This document shows positions 1 through 8,429 of a stretch of 53,073 bases of DNA, one piece after another. Every line of letters begins with the position of its first letter. The stretch's first letter is position 1. The translations under genes and the position numbers were made by a program. A model generated the notes under the pieces. The model was not told where the DNA came from and made no database searches. It saw only the letters and a program-made list of their open reading frames with translations. Origin of the DNA: Oligoflexia bacterium (GTDB lineage: Bacteria; Bdellovibrionota; Bacteriovoracia; Bacteriovoracales; Bacteriovoracaceae); NCBI GenBank assembly GCA_015232015.1, contig JADGAM010000007.1:562-53634 (forward strand). Reading direction: 5' to 3'.

Positions 1-1
1 A

Positions 2-85
2 TATTTTGATTATGTTGGAAAAAACAGACAACAAGCAATTGAAAAGTTAAAAAAAGATTTTTTAAGTGGAAAAATTGTAAAATAA
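2..85 (+). CDS. C-terminal end of an unknown protein (gene starts before the window)
   Basis: An open frame enters from the left edge and ends at TAA 83-85, giving 27 residues that begin YFDYVGKNRQ and end FLSGKIVK. The tail is charged, probably helical and not membrane-like. The stop lies only 26 bp before the start of the TatT gene, so the two probably share a transcript. A TRAP permease would be expected beside TatT and DctP, but this polar tail does not look like the end of a DctM permease. Identity unknown. Confidence 0.55.
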   Translation, partial: YFDYVGKNRQQAIEKLKKDFLSGKIVK

Positions 86-111
86 AATAAAATAAAGTGA
101 GAGTAAGTGTA

Positions 112-1107
112 ATGAAAAATTTTATTGTTTTTATTTTATCTTCGTCTTTACTGCTGCTATTTCTTACTTCTTGTTCGTCAATAGAAGTTATGAGTGCAAA
201 AGTTTCGGGAAGCATTTTTAAAAAAGCATCACTGGAAATTGAGAATGAAAAAAATTTGTCTATTTTTAAAGAGGCCACCCCCGCTCATTTAAAATTAATG
301 GAAGGATTACTTTACCTTTATCCTCAGGAAATGGATTTACTTAGTACACTAACTAAATCATACACCGCCTATGCACTTTTAGCTGACGAGAGTGATCTTA
401 TAGAATACGAACTTACTCAAGGCCCAAAATTTAATGAGAAAAAAGAAGCGGCCATTAAAAACTATAGTAAGGCATTAACATATGGATTGCGCTATCTAGA
501 GCTAAAAAACATTGTTTTTAGTGATCTTATGAAAAATAGTAACGATTTAAATAAGATGCTTGAGTTGTTAACTAATAATCTTAATGTTGAAGATGAGAAT
601 GGAGATATTGAACTTGTATTTTTTCTAGCGCAATCAATGGGTGGCCTAATAAATCTTCAAAAGAACAAACCAGAATTTTTGTCCATGCTCCCTATAGTTA
701 AGACTCTTTTTGATTGGGTATGTGTGAAAAAACCTAATTTCTATAATGGTGGCTGTGATCTTTTCTACGGAGTTTATGAGATGGGGCGCCCTCCAATGTT
801 AGGAGGTAATCCAGAAAAAGGTAAGGCCTATTTTTTAAAAGCGATAAAAGAAAATCCACAAAATCTATTTATTAGAGCAATGTTTTTACAATACTATTAC
901 TGGCGTATGAATGATGAGGATGGATTTAAGATAGAGATTGCAAAACTTGAAAGTGAGTTAGTAAAATTTGAGCAACAAACTAAATGGACACCTACTAAAG
1001 AGATAGAGAAGTTTGTTCCTGATTTTGATAGCAGATTAAATCTCTTTAATAGTGTTGCTCAAAAACGCTTCGAAATATTTAAGCGAAATGAAAAAACTGT
1101 TTTTTAG
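112..1107 (+). CDS. TRAP transporter-associated T-component (TatT-like) lipoprotein
   Basis: The protein is a probable periplasmic lipoprotein. The N-terminus has a short basic start, a leucine/phenylalanine-rich core and a lipobox ending LTSC. I start at ATG 112 rather than GTG 97 because a purine-rich GAGAGT lies just upstream of 112 and nothing useful precedes 97. The mature part is all-helical with TPR-like stretches (for example PEKGKAYFLKAIKENPQN near the C-terminus), which is how TatT of Treponema pallidum is built. TatT trimerises and is proposed to work with the TatP substrate-binding protein of TRAP transporters. The next gene, 52 bp downstream, encodes that kind of binding protein, which supports the call. 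No TRAP membrane subunit is visible in the window. Confidence 0.75.
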   Translation: MKNFIVFILSSSLLLLFLTSCSSIEVMSAKVSGSIFKKASLEIENEKNLSIFKEATPAHLKLMEGLLYLYPQEMDLLSTLTKSYTAYALLADESDLIEYELTQGPKFNEKKEAAIKNYSKALTYGLRYLELKNIVFSDLMKNSNDLNKMLELLTNNLNVEDENGDIELVFFLAQSMGGLINLQKNKPEFLSMLPIVKTLFDWVCVKKPNFYNGGCDLFYGVYEMGRPPMLGGNPEKGKAYFLKAIKENPQNLFIRAMFLQYYYWRMNDEDGFKIEIAKLESELVKFEQQTKWTPTKEIEKFVPDFDSRLNLFNSVAQKRFEIFKRNEKTVF

Positions 1108-1159
1108 GAATTGAAACTTAATATTATAGTAATAATATATTCACAAAAGGATCTTTAAG

Positions 1160-2182
1160 TTGAAAACATTTAATCAAATCTTATTGTTCTTTGTAATTTT
1201 TAGTTTACAAACAATACTAACACAAACACATCCACAGTTGCAGGCACAGGCAGCTACTGTAGATGTAAAAATAGGAATAATTGCTCCAGATGGAACTTCT
1301 TGGTCTGACACCCTTAAAAGTATGGCCAAAGAAATTAAGAGTACAACGAATGGAGAAGTTAATTTTAGAATTTATGGAGGTGCTTCTCAAGTAGATGAAT
1401 TACAGATTTTAAGAAAAATTAGAAGTAATCAGATGCATGGAGGAGTTTTTACTGGAAAAACATTGGGTGAAATTAATGGTGATGTTCGCATAATGGAAGT
1501 GCCATTTACTTTTTACGATGATCGAAAAAAAGCTTTTGCTACTATGGAAAAATTAACTCCTGTATTTAATGATGGTTTTGCAAAAAATAAATTTAAAAAC
1601 TTAGGCTTTTATGAAATTGGTCTTGTGTATCTAGTTTCTACTCGTAAATTTGAAAATTTTGAAACACTTAAAGGTGTTAAAATTTGGGTATGGGAGGGAG
1701 ATAAACTTTCTGAAGCTTTAATTAGTTCTATGAGTTTAACTGCCACTCCACTGGCCTTGCAAGATGTTTTAACCTCACTTTCAACAGGTATATTACAGGC
1801 CACCTATGCCTCTCCTATGGCAATAATCGCTATGCAATGGCAAACGAAGGTGAAATACTTAATTGATTTTCCAGTAACTTATTCCATTGGGGCCTTCTTA
1901 ATTTCAGAAGATACCTGGAAAAAAATTCCAGATAAATATAAAAAAGTAATTGAAGAAATTGCTCAAAAACATATAAAAACTGCTAATGAATTAATTGTAA
2001 AAGAAAATCTTGAAGCATTAGAATCAATGAAAAAGACAAGTGGACTTACATTTATAAAATTCCCTCAAAGTGACATAGATAAAGGCAAGAAAATTAGATT
2101 GGACGTGATTGCTAAATTACAAGATAAGTTGTTTTCGAAAAAGATTGTAGAAATATTTAATAAAGAGGCCGGAATAAAATAG
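1160..2182 (+). CDS. dctP: TRAP transporter substrate-binding protein, DctP/TatP family
   Basis: This is a periplasmic solute receptor of a TRAP transporter (DctP family, usual length about 320-340 residues; here 340). The start is TTG 1160, preceded by AAAAGGATC. Residues 1-32 are a signal peptide ending near AQAA. Family features are the opening VDVKIGIIAPDGTSW, the central LKGVKIWVWEGD and the helical C-terminus. In carboxylate-binding DctP proteins the LKGxKI segment carries an arginine that pairs with the ligand carboxylate; here that position is Trp176. This suggests a ligand that is not a simple carboxylate, as has been proposed for TatP proteins paired with TatT. The gene sits directly behind the TatT-like gene. 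The permease must lie outside the window or elsewhere in the genome. Confidence 0.85.
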   Translation: MKTFNQILLFFVIFSLQTILTQTHPQLQAQAATVDVKIGIIAPDGTSWSDTLKSMAKEIKSTTNGEVNFRIYGGASQVDELQILRKIRSNQMHGGVFTGKTLGEINGDVRIMEVPFTFYDDRKKAFATMEKLTPVFNDGFAKNKFKNLGFYEIGLVYLVSTRKFENFETLKGVKIWVWEGDKLSEALISSMSLTATPLALQDVLTSLSTGILQATYASPMAIIAMQWQTKVKYLIDFPVTYSIGAFLISEDTWKKIPDKYKKVIEEIAQKHIKTANELIVKENLEALESMKKTSGLTFIKFPQSDIDKGKKIRLDVIAKLQDKLFSKKIVEIFNKEAGIK

Positions 2183-2228
2183 TATATATAAGTAGAGTAG
2201 TGAAGTAGTAAAGTAGTGAGCGTAATCT

Positions 2229-3896
2229 ATGCGGTATCTATGTTTATGTGCAATTGTAATATCAATATCAATATCAATATCAATATCAATAACTGAAAAA
2301 TGTTATGCTGATGAGGGAAGTGGAGGCGCAGGTGCTGGCACAGAAGGAGCACTGGCAAAAGCAGTTCTACTTGGAGAGTGGGATAATAGTAATGAAGATT
2401 ATTTTGGGCCAACATTTCCTACCTACAAATTTAATTTTTACAGTGGAGAATATGAGGATAAAGAAAATTTTTATCAAAAAAATTTTGTAAATAGTTTGTG
2501 GCCCACACCACTTATAGATTTACAAAAATATTTTTCAGAGGAGTTTTTAGAAGGATATCGTTGTTCTAATACACTTTTAAATAAGTATGTTTCTTATATT
2601 CACTATCTTTATAGATTGCAGACCTTAAGTTACTTATATGAATCTCTTAACGATTATAAAATAAATGTTGAGAAGTTGCGCTTAAATAAAACTAAAGTTT
2701 GCTCTATAGATTGGGTAAAATTTATAGCAGAGTGCAAACCTAAAAGTCAGGAGATGATTAAATTTAAAAAGAGATCAGAAGTTTTATTTGAGAGATTAGC
2801 AGAAGAAGATAAAATATTAAAATATTTTAGCAATAGTGAAAAAGATGAGTGGTTAAAAAAACTTGTGGCCACCAAAGATGATCCTCCTCCTAAAGGAATA
2901 ACTTATACTCGAATACATGATTGGTGCTATTTAAATAATCTCTCATGTGAGAATATTAAGACTACAAATCTTAGTAGTGTTATGAACGATGCTTGTATGA
3001 GTGATAAATCAATTTTTTTAAGTGTCTGTTCAGAGGAAGATCACTTATTTGGAGTTTCTATTGCTCCAATTTTAAAAGATCTATTGGCGGAGGCACACAC
3101 TATGTCTCTTATAAATTCTGAAGGGAAAGGCAAAGGTTGTCTAGATCGCTTTGTTAATATTTTTCGCAAAAAGGAAAGGGTCCCTATATATTTGCAAGAT
3201 CTTTTTTGGGAGGCCTACAATCAAATCTCTTATTCTAAATTAGAAGGAGAACAACGTTACCCTCAAGGAAGAATTTTTGCCGCCGGGTCGTTAAAGGAGT
3301 TTGATGATAAAGGCCTTGAGTTATCTCTCTTTTTAAAACCATCTCCAATACCTGTGCCTACAATTATTCTTACAGCAAAACCATCGCCACCAGTAATAGT
3401 TGCAAAAGTTGATAAGCTTACTCCAAAGATAATTCCCAAAATAATTCCAAAGACAATTCCTACTCCAATTCCTACAATTATTCCCACACCGGAACCTGCC
3501 AAGCTTTCTGCATTTGAAGAGGCATGTGCTACAGTTGCTACAAAATCAGCGCTGGTAACAGTAAATATGAATAAATTTAAAAAAGACTATTCTCTTACTC
3601 CCAAGCGCTTAAAGTATTTGTTAAAAAATATCGAGCAATATAAAACTCAAGAAGCACTTATGGCCATGAAAAAGTTAGATAAGTTGGGTTCAAGTGAAAG
3701 TCCACTACCTTTAGTTTTTTTAAAGCTAATGATCGATCAACGAGATTATCATGGACTCTTTAATATTGTTAGAATTGTAGGTGAAGAGTTTTATGTAATA
3801 AATGATTTAGAAAAGAAAAAGAACCCCGTGCTGATACTACTTAAAGCTGATGAAGCGACAGCTGAGTGGCAGATCATGATCAAAGCAATAGAATAA
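2229..3896 (+). CDS. exported protein of unknown function with dipeptide-repeat signal sequence
   Basis: I do not recognise this 555-residue protein. The N-terminus MRYLCLCAIV is followed by five Ile-Ser dipeptides and then ITEKCYADEGSGG, so the hydrophobic core of the presumed signal peptide is itself made by a hexanucleotide repeat. A helical, lysine-rich body with scattered cysteines follows. Around residues 375-425 there is a Pro/Ile/Thr-rich linker (repeats of the type IIPK and IPTP), then a helical C-terminal domain of about 125 residues. The linker looks like a periplasmic spacer between two domains. The ribosome binding site is weak. The gene follows dctP by 46 bp and may be in the same transcript, but nothing in it points to transport. 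Confidence 0.6.
   Translation: MRYLCLCAIVISISISISISITEKCYADEGSGGAGAGTEGALAKAVLLGEWDNSNEDYFGPTFPTYKFNFYSGEYEDKENFYQKNFVNSLWPTPLIDLQKYFSEEFLEGYRCSNTLLNKYVSYIHYLYRLQTLSYLYESLNDYKINVEKLRLNKTKVCSIDWVKFIAECKPKSQEMIKFKKRSEVLFERLAEEDKILKYFSNSEKDEWLKKLVATKDDPPPKGITYTRIHDWCYLNNLSCENIKTTNLSSVMNDACMSDKSIFLSVCSEEDHLFGVSIAPILKDLLAEAHTMSLINSEGKGKGCLDRFVNIFRKKERVPIYLQDLFWEAYNQISYSKLEGEQRYPQGRIFAAGSLKEFDDKGLELSLFLKPSPIPVPTIILTAKPSPPVIVAKVDKLTPKIIPKIIPKTIPTPIPTIIPTPEPAKLSAFEEACATVATKSALVTVNMNKFKKDYSLTPKRLKYLLKNIEQYKTQEALMAMKKLDKLGSSESPLPLVFLKLMIDQRDYHGLFNIVRIVGEEFYVINDLEKKKNPVLILLKADEATAEWQIMIKAIE
2259..2288 (+). repeat. hexanucleotide microsatellite (ATATCA)5 inside a signal peptide
   Basis: Five perfect copies of ATATCA encode the alternating Ile-Ser core of the signal peptide of the gene at 2229. 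The unit is in frame, so gain or loss of a copy changes only the length of the hydrophobic core. Confidence 0.95.
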
Positions 3897-3930
3897 AGTA
3901 AAATAAAGCAAAGTAGCGAAAAACAACAAA

Positions 3931-4019
3931 GATTTGGCCGCTTATTTTAAAAATAAGGGGCCAAATCGTGTTGACCACTAAAGATTTGGCCGCTAATATT
4001 AAAAATAAAGGGCCAAATA
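3931..4019 (+). repeat. two 37-bp palindromic repeats, 52 bp apart, upstream of the ATPase gene
   Basis: Copy 1 (3931-3967) and copy 2 (3983-4019) match at 33 of 37 positions by eye. Each has arms GATTTGGCC and GGCCAAAT(C/A). In copy 1 the stem continues inward through CTTATTT/AATAAG to about 16 pairs. The second copy ends 3 bp before the ATG at 4023, and the only SD-like purine run (AAAGGG, 4007-4012) lies in its right arm. Neither copy is followed by a T-run, so they are not standard terminators. They could control translation of the downstream gene or be processed as RNA repeats. Confidence 0.85.
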
Positions 4020-4022
4020 TCA

Positions 4023-5525
4023 ATGTCTATTTCTAAAAGTACATCTAAAATAAAAACACTTCCTTTAATTGGAAGAAAAAAAGAGTTGGCCATTTTCGAG
4101 CAAATATTAAATTCATCTTGTGCTGAATTTTTAGCAGTATATGGGCGACGTCGTGTAGGTAAAACATATTTGATTGAACAATATTTTAAATCAAGAGTTG
4201 AAATATTTTTCCATATTTGTGGCCTAAAAAACGGTACTACAAAAGATCAAATAAATATTTTTCGAAATGAATTAGAACAAAATCTTTATCAATTTTCTTT
4301 ACCAAATTTAAGTTCATGGATGGAGGCATTTAAAATCTTAACAAAGGCAATCGAACAAAAAATTGCTTCTGGTTTTAAAGGAAAAATCGTTTTATTTCTT
4401 GATGAACTTCCGTGGCTTGCTACACCCAAAGGAGGTTTAATCTCGGCCATTGATCATTTTTGGAATAGACATTGGAGCAAAATAACAACACTTCGTCTTA
4501 TTGTCTGTGGTAGTGCTGCTTCTTGGATGTTAAATAATCTTATCCATGCTAAAGGTGGACTTCACAATCGTTTGACTCAAAGAATTCGTCTAGAACCATT
4601 TACTATTGAAGAAACAAAACTTTATTTACAACAATTAAAGATCTCCTTTTCATCTACGTCTCTAATAGAAACATATATGTGCTTGGGAGGAATCCCATAT
4701 TATTTGCGACAGCTTCAACGTGGAAAAAGTATGGCGCAAAATATTGGTAATCTCTGTTTTTCATCTGATGGAATACTTACCTCTGAATTTAAGGACCTCT
4801 TTCGTTCACTCTTTGATGAATCAGAAAATCATATTAAAATTATTAGGGTCTTGGCCAATAAACCTAATGGTCTCTCTCGCCATCAAATATTATCAGAGTT
4901 GAAAATAAAATCTGGTGGACGAATTTCAAAATATCTCTCAGAGTTGGAGGAAGCTGGTTTCATAGCAAATTTTATACCCTATGGTAAAAAGAAAAAAGAT
5001 AGTTATTTTAGAATCATTGATGAATATTGTTTGTTTTATTTACATTGGATAGAGAATGCACCAAAAGGAATTATGGCCAAAGACAATGGTGAAAGTTATT
5101 GGGCGCAGATAATTGGAACTCCCACTTATTATAATTGGGCCGGTCTTGCTTTTGAAGTTTTTTGTTTGAAGCATATTTCACATATTCAAAAATCATTGGC
5201 ATTAGAAAAGGTATTTATAAAATATTCTTCTTGGAGATGTGGTTGTAAAGTAAAAGATTTAACAAAAAGTGGAGTACAAATAGATATTTTACTCGATCGA
5301 AATGACAATGCTATAAGTTTGTGTGAAATAAAATATAGTCAGAAACCATATATATTGGATAAAAAAACAGCATTAGAATGGCATAAAAAAATTGATACTT
5401 TTAAAGAGTTCACTAAAACACATAAAGAAATATTTTTCGTTTTAGTAACATTTAATGGAGTGAAAAAAAATATTTGGACAGAAGATTTAATTTCAAATGA
5501 AGTGCGTTTTATTGAAATGATCTGA
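4023..5525 (+). CDS. ATP-binding protein with C-terminal DUF234 nuclease-like domain
   Basis: A 500-residue protein of the archaeal-type ATPase/DUF234 family. The Walker A motif is GRRRVGKT (residues 41-48) and the Walker B motif is KIVLFLDELPW (D127, E128). A winged-helix-like middle follows (about 280-330). The C-terminal DUF234 domain contains a PD-(D/E)xK-like signature: VQIDILLDR, then SLCEIKYSQ about 10 residues later. Members are widespread in archaea and scattered bacteria, have no settled function and are often horizontally acquired. The protein is full length with no obvious damage. It stands alone between two duplicated hairpins (3931-4019) and a convergent gene, so it is probably monocistronic. 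A DNA-related or defence role is only a guess. Confidence 0.8.
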   Translation: MSISKSTSKIKTLPLIGRKKELAIFEQILNSSCAEFLAVYGRRRVGKTYLIEQYFKSRVEIFFHICGLKNGTTKDQINIFRNELEQNLYQFSLPNLSSWMEAFKILTKAIEQKIASGFKGKIVLFLDELPWLATPKGGLISAIDHFWNRHWSKITTLRLIVCGSAASWMLNNLIHAKGGLHNRLTQRIRLEPFTIEETKLYLQQLKISFSSTSLIETYMCLGGIPYYLRQLQRGKSMAQNIGNLCFSSDGILTSEFKDLFRSLFDESENHIKIIRVLANKPNGLSRHQILSELKIKSGGRISKYLSELEEAGFIANFIPYGKKKKDSYFRIIDEYCLFYLHWIENAPKGIMAKDNGESYWAQIIGTPTYYNWAGLAFEVFCLKHISHIQKSLALEKVFIKYSSWRCGCKVKDLTKSGVQIDILLDRNDNAISLCEIKYSQKPYILDKKTALEWHKKIDTFKEFTKTHKEIFFVLVTFNGVKKNIWTEDLISNEVRFIEMI

Positions 5526-5550
5526 GACTATTGATCAAAGGCCGAGCTTA

Positions 5551-5570
5551 TACAAATTTTTACAAATTTT
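5551..5570 (+). repeat. 10-bp tandem duplication (tacaaatttt x2)
   Basis: Two perfect adjacent copies between the convergent genes ending at 5525 and 5599. They sit inside the loop of a weak AAAGGCC/GGCCTTT inverted repeat (5537-5543 and 5593-5599). Confidence 0.9.
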
Positions 5571-5598
5571 TTAAAATCAAAAGATTTATATAGGCCTT

Positions 5599-6531
5599 TT
5601 AAATTGCAATTCCAAGATTAAGCATTAAGGTCGTATATAGTTGTCCTTTTCTGGGATTTAATCTGCCTGTATCACTCTCTGTATCTTTTTGTATTTGGTA
5701 TCCTAAGTGGCCGGCCACTTCCATGTTTAAAAATCCTACAGTAAAATTTGGAGCTAAAAATAACCCTGCTCCTAGGCCTTGAGATGTGTAATTTTCAGTA
5801 CCATAAATTGAATAAGCATAGTAATGTTGATATGGCGGCGGCCAAGAATCAGAATAATAGTAACGGTCTATTACTTCTTCATAGCTTCTTCTTTCTTTTT
5901 TACTGAAGGTCAAAGTAGAAAGACCAAAACCCGTACTCAAGTATTTTCCAGAATGGTAATCATACCTAAAATCCACTCCGAATGCTCTATAACTATCAAA
6001 ATCAGAGATAGATGCAGTTTTACCAAGCATATATTTTGGTACTACTGAAAAAGAGGTACCAAGAGGAATTTTAAATGAGACTCCATATCCACGAGTGGAT
6101 CCAGTTTCAGTATTTGAAGAATTGCCTATGCCAAAAGAATTTTTAAAAACACCTGTTGTAAAATAAAATAGCGAAGGAATCCATTTGTTTCCTTTGATAA
6201 TATCGTTTGTCTGTTGTTGTTGTGGTTGTTCTATTGTGGCAACTGGTGGTTGTTGATTTGTATTATTGTTAGTAGGTAATGGGATGGTAGTGGTAGCTGC
6301 TGCTGCTCCAGCAGTGGTGGTTGGAACAGGAGAATTGAAAAATTGAAAGTTATAAACAGGTCCTTGAGTAACTTGTCCTTGTACTGGTTGAGTTTGCGCC
6401 CAGGATAATTCGGTTATAGAAATGATTGCTAGTAGTAATAGAAATGTAATTAAAGTGATTAAGTTCCCATTCCTTAAAAAATTCATTGTACTTTTTTTCA
6501 TGTCGTTGTTTTTTTTATTGATCTTTTTCAA
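5599..6531 (-). CDS. exported beta-rich protein, probable outer-membrane barrel
   Basis: A 310-residue exported protein. TTG 6531 is the start because the upstream strand reads AGAGGAGGAC five bases before it; the ATG at 6501 has no comparable site. A long signal sequence ends near ELSWAQT. A low-complexity spacer rich in Ala, Thr, Pro, Asn and Gln follows to about residue 105. The rest has alternating polar and hydrophobic strands with many Tyr/Gly (for example YRAFGVDFRYDYHSGKYLSTGFG, here cited only as pattern), and ends in LNLGIAI with a hydrophobic final residue, as barrels often do. This is fold-level inference only and I cannot name a family. A cluster of TGTCATA motifs lies about 190 bp upstream. 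Confidence 0.6.
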   Translation of the reverse strand: MKKINKKNNDMKKSTMNFLRNGNLITLITFLLLLAIISITELSWAQTQPVQGQVTQGPVYNFQFFNSPVPTTTAGAAAATTTIPLPTNNNTNQQPPVATIEQPQQQQTNDIIKGNKWIPSLFYFTTGVFKNSFGIGNSSNTETGSTRGYGVSFKIPLGTSFSVVPKYMLGKTASISDFDSYRAFGVDFRYDYHSGKYLSTGFGLSTLTFSKKERRSYEEVIDRYYYSDSWPPPYQHYYAYSIYGTENYTSQGLGAGLFLAPNFTVGFLNMEVAGHLGYQIQKDTESDTGRLNPRKGQLYTTLMLNLGIAI

Positions 6532-6719
6532 ATAGTCCTCCTCTAAAAGATAGTTGAGTGAAAAATATAGTAACTTAAATACCTCACATTTTAAATATTG
6601 TTATCTGCTCTTATTTATTCTTATTCATCTTTTATGCCAATTTAAAGTTGAATAAAAATTTAAAGACCGAAGTGAAATTAAATAGTTAATTGAAAGATAT
6701 TTTATTTTTTAATTTTTAC

Positions 6720-6766
6720 TATGACAGAATTGTCATAAGGTATGTCTGAAATGTCATAATGTCATA
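6720..6766. promoter_or_regulatory. cluster of TGTCATA half-sites, candidate regulator binding region
   Basis: A perfect dyad TATGACA (6720-6726) / TGTCATA (6731-6737) with a 4-bp spacer is followed by two more direct copies of TGTCATA at 6752-6758 and 6760-6766 and a partial TATGTC at 6741. The region lies between the 3' end of tpx and the exported-protein gene, both on the minus strand. No T-run follows in either direction, so it does not look like a terminator. Confidence 0.45.
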
Positions 6767-6779
6767 ATGAAAGAATATA

Positions 6780-7280
6780 TTAATGTTTCAATACCTCTAA
6801 TGCTTTTTGATAATTAGGTTCATTGGCAATTTCTGAAACTTGCTCTGTGTATAATACTTTATTATTTTCATCAAGAACAATAACAACTCTAGAGCATAAT
6901 CCTGCAAGAGGTGAATCAACAATCTCTAAATTATAATCCTTTGAAAAACTACTTCTAAAAGAAGAAAGTATTTCTGTATTGTTAATTCCTTCAGCTGCAC
7001 AAAATCTTTTTTGAGCAAAAGGCAGGTCAGCTGAGATATTTAATACTACGACGTTTGTAAGGTCTGTCGCCTCTTTATTGAATGTCCTTACAGACATAGC
7101 GCAAGTTGGAGTATCAATACTTGGAAAAATATTTAAAACTTTTTTCTTTTTACCAAAGTGAGAGAGAGTTACCTCGGATAAATCAGATTTGACTAATTTA
7201 AAATCAGGAGCAATAGATCCCACAGCTGGTAAATTTCCTAGAGTGCTAACAGGGCCTCCTTTAAGAGTAATTTTAGTCAT
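6780..7280 (-). CDS. tpx: thiol peroxidase, Tpx-type peroxiredoxin
   Basis: The protein reduces hydroperoxides with thioredoxin as electron donor and protects cytoplasm or periplasm from oxidative damage. Its 166 residues match the family size. The peroxidatic cysteine is C60 in PSIDTPTCAMSVRTFN and the resolving cysteine is C94 in AQKRFCAAEG, the spacing typical of atypical two-Cys Tpx. The opening KGGPVSTLGNLPAVGSIAPDF is also standard. There is no signal peptide. AAGGAAGC sits just upstream of the ATG. The gene appears to be monocistronic. Confidence 0.95.
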   Translation of the reverse strand: MTKITLKGGPVSTLGNLPAVGSIAPDFKLVKSDLSEVTLSHFGKKKKVLNIFPSIDTPTCAMSVRTFNKEATDLTNVVVLNISADLPFAQKRFCAAEGINNTEILSSFRSSFSKDYNLEIVDSPLAGLCSRVVIVLDENNKVLYTEQVSEIANEPNYQKALEVLKH

Positions 7281-7422
7281 AAAAGCTTCCTTTGTTTTGT
7301 TGGTTGTTAATAATAACTATTGATAGGATTTAAATATTATTTGTTACTATAATCATAAAATATTTATAAGTCTTATGAATTTAACTTAAATTAATGTTCA
7401 GCTTATTTTTCAATTTATTTTG

Positions 7423-7456
7423 AAGGAGGTCTTTGATGCAGTTTTGCAGAATTTAA
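7423..7456 (+). other. strong Shine-Dalgarno followed by a 6-codon reading frame
   Basis: A full AAGGAGGT (7423-7430) precedes ATG 7436 with ideal spacing, but the frame (MQFCRI) stops at 7456. It lies between two minus-strand genes and points opposite to them. It could be a leader peptide with no following gene, a remnant, or chance. Confidence 0.25.
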
Positions 7457-7476
7457 ATCTAATCTTTTATGTTAGT

Positions 7477-8286
7477 TTAGTTTAATAGAGGAACTAAATT
7501 TAATCCAGATAGAGGAATTGGTAGGACGCTGTAGGGATGTTTGTAATCTACGCTTTGAAAATTTCCAATAGAAATTTTATTTTCAAATTCAGGTAGATTT
7601 GGTCTTGAATAAACCCATGTTGGATCAAGATACAACCATTTGCCACCAATGTATAAGGCCACAAAAACATGAGTAGCAGTTGCAGGTGCACCTCCTTCTG
7701 TATGATGGGCATTGGCCATAGTAATTCTCCAACGAGGAATTCCCACTCTTCCTAGAAGTGAGGCAAATAAGTGTGCTTTGGAAAAGCAAGCGGCCCATAC
7801 TAAATTGTTGTGAGCTTGATAGTAGGTTGCAAATTGAAGTAGTGATGGCCATCCCCCATTTACAATTAATTTTGAATATTCTTGATTATTAATTTGAACT
7901 TTTTGACTTAAAAAATTCCATACTTTTTTAACTTTAATCCAAGTTTCTTCTTCGGTACGTGCAGTTGCTGTACCTGCTCCAATATCACTTATCATTTTAG
8001 TTATGAAGGGGTGAGATTGCTCGTAATCTTTAAAAAAAGTATTATCAGGTGTTGTGATCTCACCACCAACTCTTATCCAGAAGTTCCAATGAGCATTGTA
8101 GAGTTTAGTACCTTCATGGAGAGTGACCTCGGTTTTTAGAGTTGGAGTAGCTGCAAATGAAGTTGTGGAACTAAGAAGTAAAGTAGAAATATAAAGAGAA
8201 ACAAGCAGAGAAATAAAAAGAATCGTAGTGAAAAAAGAGAAAAATAAAGGATGGAAAAAGTTAATTTGTTTTGTAATAATTTTCAT
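7477..8286 (-). CDS. secreted transglutaminase-like cysteine protease/amidase
   Basis: A 269-residue exported protein with a long hydrophobic N-terminus (to about residue 46, ending SFAAT). The core is a transglutaminase-like domain: catalytic Cys167 in NLVWAACFSKAHLFASLLGRVGIP, His206 in ATATHVFVALYIGGKW and Asp221 in LDPTW. That order and spacing is characteristic of the fold. Such bacterial domains act as peptidases, amidases or cross-linkers in the envelope, and the substrate cannot be read from sequence. GAGGT precedes the start. The downstream neighbour on the same strand (tpx) is about 200 bp away, so the gene is probably transcribed alone. Confidence 0.8.
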   Translation of the reverse strand: MKIITKQINFFHPLFFSFFTTILFISLLVSLYISTLLLSSTTSFAATPTLKTEVTLHEGTKLYNAHWNFWIRVGGEITTPDNTFFKDYEQSHPFITKMISDIGAGTATARTEEETWIKVKKVWNFLSQKVQINNQEYSKLIVNGGWPSLLQFATYYQAHNNLVWAACFSKAHLFASLLGRVGIPRWRITMANAHHTEGGAPATATHVFVALYIGGKWLYLDPTWVYSRPNLPEFENKISIGNFQSVDYKHPYSVLPIPLSGLNLVPLLN

Positions 8287-8429
8287 GTTTATTGACCTCG
8301 TTCTTATTAAGTATTAAAGATACTTGGAAAAAGTAAAAAAACGATTAGTAGCACCTAATGTATAAATTTGCAATATCATTCGTATATAATAGTAAAAACA
8401 AATAGAAAAATTTAAAAAGGATTTTCAAA

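Noticed and set aside
3263-3502. Minus-strand open frame rich in Gly-Ile-Val
   Set aside because: It is the shadow of the Pro/Ile/Thr-rich linker coded on the plus strand; no SD and extreme composition.
5537-5599. AAAGGCC/GGCCTTT inverted repeat as terminator between convergent genes
   Set aside because: The loop is 49 nt and the stem only 7 bp; given how common GGCC is here, such pairs arise by chance.
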